Origin: an uncultured Flavobacteriia bacterium
GTDB taxonomy: Bacteria; Bacteroidota; Bacteroidia; Flavobacteriales_D; Crocinitomicaceae
Direction: 5' to 3'
Assembly (NCBI GenBank): GCA_903928365.1
Contig: CAIYQV010000445.1
Coordinates: 1 to 7,548, forward strand
Length of the DNA stretch: 7,548 nt
Part shown: piece after piece, positions 1 through 7,058 of the stretch
Position numbering within the stretch: the stretch's first letter is position 1
How the letters are laid out: each line of letters begins with the position of its first letter
Notes under the pieces: model-generated
What the model was told of the DNA's origin: nothing
The model's input: only the letters and a program-made list of their open reading frames with translations
Database searches by the model: none
Made by a program: the position numbers and the translations under genes

Positions 1-2
1 TA

Positions 3-1169
3 GCCGGAGCAAAGTTCGATGTTTTGGCAAAAGAATATTCGGATGACCCCAGCTCAAATCAAAAAGGTGGTGAACTTCCATCATTTGGTACAGGCACAAC
101 TACACGTATGGTCACCTCCTTTGAAGATGCTGCTTTCACATTAAGAAATAATGGTGATTTCAGTAAACCTGTCAAAACAGATTACGGTTATCATATCATA
201 AAACGCCTGGATTGGACGGATGTAAAGTCGTTTGACGACATGAAGAAAGAACTTCAAACCAAAGTGAACAAGGATGAGCGTTCGAAAAAGACGCAAGATT
301 CTTTCGTGTCGAAATTGAAAACCAATTACGGATACCAGAACTTATCCAAAAAAAGTCTCAAATGGTTTGTAAAACATCTCGACACCACCTACTACTTTGG
401 AAAATGGAGTGCATCGAAGTTTAAAAAAGACAAACCCATCTTTATTCTTGATGGCAAAAAATTCGGACAGCAGGATTTTGCTCGATACATGGAGAACAAC
501 TACCGAGGAATACGCAAGGATCGCAATGAAGTTGTTGTCAATCAACAATTCAAAAATTGGGAAAAAGACCGCATTCTAGGATACGAAGAATCTAAATTGA
601 CCGGAAAGTATCCTGAATACAAAGCCTTGATCACAGAATATCATGATGGAATTCTATTGTACGAGATCATGCAGGACAAGGTATGGAACAAAGCCATGAA
701 AGACACCGTGGGATTGAGAAAGTATTTTGAATCCAACCGAGGCAATTACATGTGGGGCAAGCGACTTGATGCCATCGTCTATGAATGTGCTGATGCTAAG
801 ATCGGTGAGAAAGTGTTCAAGATGATCCAGAATGACACCATTAACTCCAAACATGTTATTGAAGCTATTAACAAGGATAGTGAGTTGAACCTGCGTGTCA
901 GAACGAACAAGTTCGACATTGAGAACACAGCTTATCTTAAAGGCAAAGAACTTCAGAAAGGAGTAAACAAAGCTTTTGAATTTGATGGCAAAACATATGT
1001 GATCAAAGTAAACGAAAAGCTCGATCCAAAAACCAAGGAATTCTCCGAAGCAAAAGGCGCTGCTACTTCTGATTATCAGAATTACCTTGAAAAGGCATGG
1101 CTGGAAGAATTAGCATCCAAACATACTGTGAAGATCAATTACGAGGTTCTTTATTCACTAGGTAAATAA
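3..1169 (+). CDS. Parvulin-type peptidyl-prolyl isomerase, C-terminal part (5' end outside window)
   Basis: The reading frame is open from base 3 with no stop before it, so the gene begins upstream; 388 residues are visible. The TTG at 24 is internal and not a start. The first ~70 visible residues are the second half of a PpiC/parvulin domain: GGELPSFGTG, then FEDAAF, then the hallmark YGYHIIK strand. About 315 residues with no recognised catalytic motif follow. They are charged and probably mostly helical, and I take them as a chaperone or scaffold region. They end in a DYQNYLEKAWLEEL segment that resembles the tails of large (about 650-700 residue) periplasmic PpiC proteins of Bacteroidota, from memory. 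The likely role is proline isomerisation and holding of exported proteins in the periplasm. The signal peptide or lipobox would lie outside the window. It is 17 bases upstream of a second foldase gene, so the two are probably co-transcribed. Family is secure; exact substrate is unknown. Confidence 0.9.
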   Translation, partial: AGAKFDVLAKEYSDDPSSNQKGGELPSFGTGTTTRMVTSFEDAAFTLRNNGDFSKPVKTDYGYHIIKRLDWTDVKSFDDMKKELQTKVNKDERSKKTQDSFVSKLKTNYGYQNLSKKSLKWFVKHLDTTYYFGKWSASKFKKDKPIFILDGKKFGQQDFARYMENNYRGIRKDRNEVVVNQQFKNWEKDRILGYEESKLTGKYPEYKALITEYHDGILLYEIMQDKVWNKAMKDTVGLRKYFESNRGNYMWGKRLDAIVYECADAKIGEKVFKMIQNDTINSKHVIEAINKDSELNLRVRTNKFDIENTAYLKGKELQKGVNKAFEFDGKTYVIKVNEKLDPKTKEFSEAKGAATSDYQNYLEKAWLEELASKHTVKINYEVLYSLGK

Positions 1170-1186
1170 TTTTTATCCCCATCAAA

Positions 1187-2566
1187 TTGCAAAGATCCAC
1201 TTCATACCTCCTGCGCACAATCGTTTTGACAGCGTTTGCTTTGGGAACTACTTTCCTACATGCGCAACCGGAGGGAGTTGTTGTAGACAAAATTGCTGCT
1301 CAGGTCGGCGATAACATCATCTTACTTTCAGATATAGAGAGTCAGAAACAACAGGCCGTAGCATCCGGAATTCAACTAAGTCCAAATATTCAATGTGAAA
1401 TCCTGGAGCAGCTCATGTATCAGGAATTACTTGTAAACCAAGCGATGCTGGACAGTCTTGTGATTTCGGATGAACAGGTTGATGCAGAAATGGAAAATCG
1501 CATCCGAGTGATTGAAAATCAGATCGGAAGTCGCCAGGAAATGGAAAAATTCTACGGAAAAACGGTCAATGAAATAAAAGATGAATTTCGCGAAGTGATC
1601 AAAAACAAACTTCTTGCGGATGAAATGGAGCATACCATTACCAAGGATCTTTCAGTTACCCCAAAGGAGGTTCAGGATTTTTATGCAACCATTCCAGAAG
1701 ATTCTATTCCGCTTATCAATTCTCAGTTAAGTTTTCAGCAGATCGTTTATTATCCTGCGATTACCAAGGAGGACAAACAACTGGCTTACGATAAATTATC
1801 TGAGATCCGTAAGAATATTCAGGCTGGAAAAAGCTTCGAAACGCAAGCAAGAATTCATTCCATGGATCCGGGAAGTGCTTCCGACGGTGGGAAGATCGAG
1901 GCATCTCGCGGTATGATGGTTCCCCAGTTTGAAGCGGCTTTGTTTTCATTGGCTCCAGGTGAAGTTTCAGATGTGTTTGAGACCTCTTATGGTTACCATA
2001 TTGTCAAATTGGTTAGCAGAAAGGGAGATGACTATGTTTGTCGTCACATCCTCATTTCCCCTGAATTCAGCGCAGGAGAACTAGCGAAAGCAGCGGCTCT
2101 GATGGATTCCTGTTATGCTAAATTGAATACTAAAAAAATGACATGGGAAGAGGCAGTGATCCGTTACTCGAATGACGAGTCTACCATGCAGAACAAAGGA
2201 ATCATTACCAATCCTATCACTGGTGAGCAAACATGGGATATGGAAGACCTGAATCAAGTTGACCAACAGATCTTTCTTTTGACGGATGCCCTGGATAAAG
2301 GAGATATTTCCCAACCAAATCTCTACATGAACATCTTTGATCACAAACAGGGAATTCGTATTGTACGCTTGATGAACCGAACTGAGCCGCACAGAGCTAA
2401 TCTCAAGCAAGATTATGCGCTCATTAAGCGCGCAGCGGAAAATGATAAAAAGCAAAAGACGATCAACAACTGGATAAAGGGAAAGATCAATAATGCCTAC
2501 ATTCGCATTGATGATGAATTCAAAAATTGTGAATTCACTAATAACTGGGCTAAAAACGAACAATAA
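1187..2566 (+). CDS. surA: SurA-like periplasmic peptidyl-prolyl isomerase / chaperone
   Basis: This 459-residue protein has the SurA layout. A signal peptide covers residues 1-26 (basic start, hydrophobic core ~8-20, cleavage after LHA). A SurA N-terminal helical domain covers ~30-160 and begins VVDKIAAQVGDNIILLSDI. A first parvulin domain spans ~181-277, with GGKIEASRGMMVPQFEAALF and YGYHIVKL (268-275). A second, degenerate parvulin domain spans ~284-397; it opens with CRHILISP but lacks the YGYHI motif. SurA proteins bind unfolded outer-membrane proteins in the periplasm, and the same role is inferred here. The start is the TTG at 1187: it places the signal peptide at the N-terminus, and no ATG or GTG lies between it and the preceding stop. 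No Shine-Dalgarno is visible. MoxR starts 6 bases after its stop. The symbol rests on domain order; orthology to E. coli SurA is not proven. Confidence 0.9.
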   Translation: MQRSTSYLLRTIVLTAFALGTTFLHAQPEGVVVDKIAAQVGDNIILLSDIESQKQQAVASGIQLSPNIQCEILEQLMYQELLVNQAMLDSLVISDEQVDAEMENRIRVIENQIGSRQEMEKFYGKTVNEIKDEFREVIKNKLLADEMEHTITKDLSVTPKEVQDFYATIPEDSIPLINSQLSFQQIVYYPAITKEDKQLAYDKLSEIRKNIQAGKSFETQARIHSMDPGSASDGGKIEASRGMMVPQFEAALFSLAPGEVSDVFETSYGYHIVKLVSRKGDDYVCRHILISPEFSAGELAKAAALMDSCYAKLNTKKMTWEEAVIRYSNDESTMQNKGIITNPITGEQTWDMEDLNQVDQQIFLLTDALDKGDISQPNLYMNIFDHKQGIRIVRLMNRTEPHRANLKQDYALIKRAAENDKKQKTINNWIKGKINNAYIRIDDEFKNCEFTNNWAKNEQ

Positions 2567-2572
2567 TATAGT

Positions 2573-3526
2573 ATGTCGGATAAGGAAAAAGTAGATCAGC
2601 TTGTTGCGCATTATTCCGAACTGAAAAACGAGATCCATAAGGTCATCGTGGGACAGGATGATGTAGTTGATCAGGTACTTATTACTATTTTCTCCCGTGG
2701 TCACTGTTTGTTGGTTGGCGTACCGGGACTAGCAAAAACATTATTAGTCAACACCATTGCTCAGACACTCGGACTGAGTTTTAACCGTATTCAGTTCACC
2801 CCTGACCTGATGCCATCCGACATTGTAGGATCAGAGATTCTGGATGAAAATCGCAATTTCAAATTCATTCAGGGACCTTTGTTTTCGAACATCATTTTGG
2901 CTGATGAGATCAACAGAACACCGCCGAAAACGCAGTCTGCTTTATTAGAGGCAATGCAAGAAAAGGCTGTGACCGCTGCGGGAAAAAACTATAAACTCCC
3001 TGCTCCTTTCTTTGTGCTTGCCACTCAGAACCCAATCGAGCAGGAAGGTACCTATCCTTTACCTGAAGCGCAGCTTGACCGTTTCATGTTCAATATTTGG
3101 GTAGATTATCCAAGTTACACGGAAGAATTAGCTATCGTTAAAGCAACAACTTCGGATGCTTCAGAACAATTACGTCACGTTTTGAATGCTGAGCAGATCC
3201 TTGCCTATCAAGATTTGATACGTCGCATTCCTGTTACCGACCATGTGCTTGAATATGCCGTAAAACTGGTAGGAAAAACACGTTTCAATTCAGACCTGGC
3301 ACCACAGATAACAAAAGATTTTATCACTTGGGGAGCTGGACCAAGAGCCTCCCAGAATTTGATCATTGGAGCAAAATGTCATGCCGCATTAAATGGCAAG
3401 TATTCTCCTGACATTGAAGATGTGAAGGCTGTAGCGAAACCGATCCTTCGTCACCGATTGGTGCGAAATTACCGCGCCGAAGCAGAAGGATGGACCATGG
3501 ACAAGATTATTGACGAGCTGCTTTAA
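2573..3526 (+). CDS. moxR: MoxR-family AAA+ ATPase
   Basis: This full-length 317-residue protein has every AAA+ motif of the MoxR group. Walker A is GVPGLAKT (49-56). Walker B is IILADEINR (107-115, D111/E112). Sensor 1 is in ATQNPIEQEGTYPLPEAQLDRF (150-171, N153), with the probable arginine finger R170. Sensor 2 is GAGPRAS (254-260, R258), followed by the C-terminal lid with LRHRL. MoxR ATPases are cytoplasmic, hexameric chaperone-like enzymes that usually help mature or load metal cofactors into VWA-domain partners. The ATG at 2573 fits the family N-terminus (KNEIHKVIVGQ) and lies 6 bases after the surA-like stop, so co-transcription is expected. No DUF58 or VWA/Bat gene follows; the next gene is convergent. 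The symbol is a family label, and the client is unknown. Confidence 0.95.
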   Translation: MSDKEKVDQLVAHYSELKNEIHKVIVGQDDVVDQVLITIFSRGHCLLVGVPGLAKTLLVNTIAQTLGLSFNRIQFTPDLMPSDIVGSEILDENRNFKFIQGPLFSNIILADEINRTPPKTQSALLEAMQEKAVTAAGKNYKLPAPFFVLATQNPIEQEGTYPLPEAQLDRFMFNIWVDYPSYTEELAIVKATTSDASEQLRHVLNAEQILAYQDLIRRIPVTDHVLEYAVKLVGKTRFNSDLAPQITKDFITWGAGPRASQNLIIGAKCHAALNGKYSPDIEDVKAVAKPILRHRLVRNYRAEAEGWTMDKIIDELL

Positions 3527-4305
3527 TAAGCCGTCCAACCTGCATCCGCGACAATTACTGCCCCATTTATCAGCGATGCCTCTGAGCTCGCAAGAAATAC
3601 TGCTATGGATGCAATTTCATTAGGTTCACCACTTCTTGGTATCATTCCAAAACCCAATGCACTACGTTCATATCCCATTGGATCCGGATGCATTTCCTTG
3701 CCAATATCGGTATTGACAGCTCCTGGCGCAATGATATTGCACCGAATCCCCTGGTTAGCATAGGTAAATGCAATATTCTTAGAAAGTCCAATCAAACCAA
3801 ATTTAGATACTGTGTAGGCCGTACCTGCCCTGCAACCATTCAAACCTCCCACTGAAGAAACATTGATAATTGTCCCACTTCCCTTTTCGGTCATTTCCGG
3901 GAGTACTTCTCTTGAAAAAATAAAGGCAGCATTCAGATTCACACGCATGACGCGTTCCCAGAGGAGATTGCTCAATTTATGCGCGGGAATAAAATCGTCC
4001 AAAATCCCGGCATTATTGATCAAGACCTGAATACTGCCTAATTCGTATTTTATCTTATCAAGGGTATCCACAATTTGTTGTTCTTCACTGACATCGCAGA
4101 GATAGGTTGTCAAATGAGAGGTGTGAGCATTCAATTCAGTTCGAATCAACTCTAAGTTTTGAGCATTAGAATCGACTGCAGCCACAATTGCTTTCTCCTT
4201 TAAAAATGCAGCAACCATTGCTTTTCCTATTCCGCTTGCTGCACCAGTAATTAAAACGATTTTTCCTGACAGCGATTTTCTGAATTGTTGTTCACTTTCT
4301 TCCAT
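3523..4305 (-). CDS. Short-chain dehydrogenase/reductase (classical SDR, FabG-like)
   Basis: This 260-residue protein has the normal length for a classical SDR. The cofactor-binding motif is TGAASGIG (20-27). An acidic residue (D45) at the end of the second strand favours NAD(H) over NADP(H). NNAG lies at 97-100. The catalytic tetrad is N123, S151 (in NVSS), Y164 and K168 (YTVSK), followed by the PGAVNT motif (194-199). It should be a soluble cytoplasmic oxidoreductase acting on an alcohol or carbonyl. The C-terminal DAGWTAY resembles many enzymes annotated as glucose 1-dehydrogenase or 3-oxoacyl-ACP reductase, but substrate cannot be read from these motifs. The ATG at 4305 leaves a short 12-residue leader before the Rossmann fold. 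It is preceded on the same strand by a 98-base gap after the 884-residue protein gene, and it runs head-on into moxR with overlapping stops. Confidence 0.93.
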   Translation of the reverse strand: MEESEQQFRKSLSGKIVLITGAASGIGKAMVAAFLKEKAIVAAVDSNAQNLELIRTELNAHTSHLTTYLCDVSEEQQIVDTLDKIKYELGSIQVLINNAGILDDFIPAHKLSNLLWERVMRVNLNAAFIFSREVLPEMTEKGSGTIINVSSVGGLNGCRAGTAYTVSKFGLIGLSKNIAFTYANQGIRCNIIAPGAVNTDIGKEMHPDPMGYERSALGFGMIPRSGEPNEIASIAVFLASSEASLINGAVIVADAGWTAY

Positions 4306-4403
4306 AACGAATACGAAATAGCAGTAAAATCAGAAACGGCTAAAAAAAAAGAAACGAAACGGATTAAATTACAGTTGAATAACCCTCGTATTTCAGCAAA
4401 ACA
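4306..4403 (-). other. Intergenic spacer upstream of the SDR gene
   Basis: This 98-base AT-rich gap is the longest non-coding stretch in the window. On the minus strand it carries a run of nine T (4342-4350) flanked by two copies of CCGTTTC. No GC-rich stem precedes the T run, so it is not a convincing intrinsic terminator for the gene above. I searched for the Bacteroidota promoter pattern (TTG, about 19 bases, TAnnTTTG) and for a sigma-70-like pair and found no good match. Whether the SDR gene has its own promoter is therefore open. Confidence 0.4.
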
Positions 4404-7058
4404 TCAGCGCTGTGTAATGTATCCTTTTCTTTTCGAAGGAATATCAAAGATCCATGAATAGTATCCAATGAAGTGACTGCTGTAAAAACCTTTCTGATCA
4501 TACCAATTTGAAGGAAAATAGCATCGATGTTTATTGGAAAGCCCATTGGCAGCAGTCTGTGGGGCTACGCCGTCCTGCAAACATGGGGCATCTTCCCTGC
4601 CGGAATTAAAATTAGTACCGTACTGCCATACCTCCTTCCATTCCTTCAAGATTACCTTACCACAGGAACCGTTTTCCGGCGCGATTATGTACAAGCCACC
4701 AAAAGAGATCTTACCCCTAAGTTCATTGACCATTCCAAGCGCATAGGCATATCCCATACTATGTGCTACGATATACAAGGTATCATTCTCTGATCTGTTT
4801 GGAATCTCATTCAGTTCCTGCAACATACTTCGGCCTGCTATCTGGCCATTTTCATATCGTTCTCTAAATCCAGCATAGTTTGGACTTAAACGCAAAAGAT
4901 CTTTCGTATTCTTGTTTTTTGATCCGAACCATCCGGTGGAGGTAACCAATGTTTGGTAACATGTATGATGTTTTCTATCCTTACATCTTTTAGGATAAAC
5001 CGCCGCTAATGCCGTGAAATTGACCAAACTTTCATGATTGCTTGTTGCTACAGAGAAATGCCCGTCAGCATAATACGTTCTACTTGGATTGATACGTTGA
5101 GCAAAAAGTGAATCAATGGCATTCCAGGGACGCCAATAGTCATAGCGGTCAAAATCAAAAATAATGTTATTGGAATTTGGATATTCCAAACCATTATGTT
5201 GAAGATCTTCAAAATTCTCTTCAAAACTGTGCCCAATCGATGTTGGCCGATACCCGTTTACAAATAAAAGAATCCGATGCACCGGATCTTTCGTAGTTAG
5301 CTTATCGCTCAACTCACTTCCTGGATGATTATATAACTTCTGGAATAAAAGCTCATTTTGCTCATCCTTGAAATTTATGACAATATAATGGCTTCGCGCT
5401 TTCACCCTGTAGTCTAAACCATTCATGATCAAACTATCACTATCACTTACAAATTTTGCACTTATCGGTTTGTTATTTTCGTCAATAACGAGATCGAAGT
5501 ATAATACTTGTGCGCGTTTTTTCACATGCCAAACACCCTTTTTCCTGATGAGAATTTCTGATCTTAAGCGTACCTCCGAGCGTTGTTTTATATTCTCATT
5601 GTGAAGAATAGACTCCATCGCTTGATCCGTATTCATTGCACCAAGATCTTTAAGTAGGCCCGTCTTTACCTCAAAACGCTTGTACCCCTCTTCTATTCCT
5701 TCAAAAGCAAGGTAATTCAAAAAAATTGTTCCAAATAGCACCATCCATCCTGAGACAATTCTCCAGAAGGATGGTTTTCTAAGTTTCCTGTAGGTCTTTT
5801 TGAGGATTTTTCCGCGCAAATACGTCAATATTGGCCAGATAAAAAGCAATGCCAAAGCATGCCACAGACAGAATTTCATCCCTCCAATCACAAGTCGTGG
5901 GAGATACATGAATTCATTGATGTCCAAATGATACGAAATGTAATTCTTTTTAAAAGGACGTTTGATACTATTCATCAATCCTTCCGGTTCTAATAAAATG
6001 TTTCCACCAACATCTTCACGCCAGAAATAATAAGCAACGCTGCCGTTATTCGTTTGAATATCCTCATAGTTATCGTAAATTGAATACGTATGTGGATTGT
6101 GTCTCATTTCCAACCATTGTATATGATCCAAGTGAACACCCTTACCATTGGCCATTAAATTTGAAGGGGACAACGATTTAAGCTTGATTGAACCAATACT
6201 TTGTGCTATTACTCTCGCACAGTTACGTACAAATCGAAAACCCGTATCAATTGGAATAAAGGACAACGATTTACTCCTGACACAAAATCCCTCGCTATTT
6301 TCATTGACAAAATCAGGTGTAACAAATAGATAAAAGGCATGTTTCTCTGCATCTGGAAAGCGTTTGAAATACGTATCCCGGATATTCCTCATTTGCTCCG
6401 TGTACTGATCGGTGGTCAATGGATTGGTCATCTCTTCCGGATGCTCGTTTTTAGACAAAAGAAAAACGGGTTTCAGTTCCAACTCTATTCTCATTAATGC
6501 TTGACTAAAAAGCGTGTTTAAACCTTTTTTCAAACTATCTGCATTGATTGAATTTGGCATCATTGGCACCAAAATGACCTTTTCAACAATCTCATCCAAT
6601 GCAAAAACCTGTAATGCAGCAATCAAACGATTGTCTAAAAACGCGTAAACTTTGTATGAACTATCCGTTGGAGGTAGTTTTAGGGAGATAAGTGAATCAC
6701 CGATGATTACAGCCTGAAGATATGTCCGCGTGCCACTTTGAAGAAACTTAATTGCATTCGACCTCTTCTTGAAACGATTTGCAATTGAAAAATCTACCTG
6801 CCCATTCGTATTTATTGGAAGAAGCATTTTAGAGGCAACAACCGTATTGCCTTTCGGATCAGAAAGGGTATCAAATTTTATACTCTTATCAATAGTTGGT
6901 GAGGAAAAACCAAAAGCATCTCCTTGACTCGGAACAAATCTTCCGGGGACCGGATCTTTCCTTTTTTGCTGCATCGATTGAGCAAGCAAGATATTGCCAA
7001 AAAGACCGAAAAAAATAATGAAACAAACTATTTCTTTAAGTCGCATAGCTCGGATCAT
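4404..7058 (-). CDS. Exported two-TM protein: degenerate zincin-like module plus C-terminal alpha/beta-hydrolase-like domain
   Basis: This 884-residue protein has no family name I recognise. A signal peptide or anchor covers ~1-26 (ends NILLAQ). Residues ~70-325 resemble the N-terminal module of Bacteroidota zincin-like metalloproteases (KVILVP at 160-165, GFCVRSKSLSFIP at 257-269, NLM at 300-302, HIQW at 312-315), but the site expected to read HExxH is QSIGS (286-290). Two membrane segments (~388-413, ~431-453) flank a basic loop (KKTYRKLRK), which suggests both large domains lie in the periplasm. Residues ~592-884 look like a serine alpha/beta hydrolase: ILLFVNGYRP (596-605), nucleophile elbow VAHSMGYAYA (S767), IIAPENG (791-797) and a candidate catalytic His in YSSHFIGYY (H862). 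The ATG at 7058 overlaps the methyltransferase stop; Met5 at 7046 would keep the signal peptide and is an alternative. Substrate is unknown; lipid or ester hydrolysis is only a guess. Confidence 0.85.
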   Translation of the reverse strand: MIRAMRLKEIVCFIIFFGLFGNILLAQSMQQKRKDPVPGRFVPSQGDAFGFSSPTIDKSIKFDTLSDPKGNTVVASKMLLPINTNGQVDFSIANRFKKRSNAIKFLQSGTRTYLQAVIIGDSLISLKLPPTDSSYKVYAFLDNRLIAALQVFALDEIVEKVILVPMMPNSINADSLKKGLNTLFSQALMRIELELKPVFLLSKNEHPEEMTNPLTTDQYTEQMRNIRDTYFKRFPDAEKHAFYLFVTPDFVNENSEGFCVRSKSLSFIPIDTGFRFVRNCARVIAQSIGSIKLKSLSPSNLMANGKGVHLDHIQWLEMRHNPHTYSIYDNYEDIQTNNGSVAYYFWREDVGGNILLEPEGLMNSIKRPFKKNYISYHLDINEFMYLPRLVIGGMKFCLWHALALLFIWPILTYLRGKILKKTYRKLRKPSFWRIVSGWMVLFGTIFLNYLAFEGIEEGYKRFEVKTGLLKDLGAMNTDQAMESILHNENIKQRSEVRLRSEILIRKKGVWHVKKRAQVLYFDLVIDENNKPISAKFVSDSDSLIMNGLDYRVKARSHYIVINFKDEQNELLFQKLYNHPGSELSDKLTTKDPVHRILLFVNGYRPTSIGHSFEENFEDLQHNGLEYPNSNNIIFDFDRYDYWRPWNAIDSLFAQRINPSRTYYADGHFSVATSNHESLVNFTALAAVYPKRCKDRKHHTCYQTLVTSTGWFGSKNKNTKDLLRLSPNYAGFRERYENGQIAGRSMLQELNEIPNRSENDTLYIVAHSMGYAYALGMVNELRGKISFGGLYIIAPENGSCGKVILKEWKEVWQYGTNFNSGREDAPCLQDGVAPQTAANGLSNKHRCYFPSNWYDQKGFYSSHFIGYYSWIFDIPSKRKGYITQR

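Noticed and set aside
1169..1186. Alternative upstream start (ATT or ATC) for the SurA-like gene
   Set aside because: These are very rare starts. The TTG at 1187 already gives a well-formed signal peptide.
2081..2704. Long open frame (207 codons) on the minus strand across the surA-like/moxR junction
   Set aside because: It lies wholly antisense to two genes with clear family motifs. Its translation is a low-complexity mix of I, L, F and V with no recognisable domain, as expected from a shadow frame.
4342..4350. Run of nine A (T on the minus strand) as an intrinsic terminator after the 884-residue protein gene
   Set aside because: No stem-loop precedes the T run on the minus strand; only a short direct repeat (GAAACGG at 4333-4339 and 4356-4362) flanks it.
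4527..4793. Plus-strand open frames inside the 884-residue protein gene
   Set aside because: They are antisense to the conserved hydrolase region around the AHSMG motif and show no domain or coding signature of their own.
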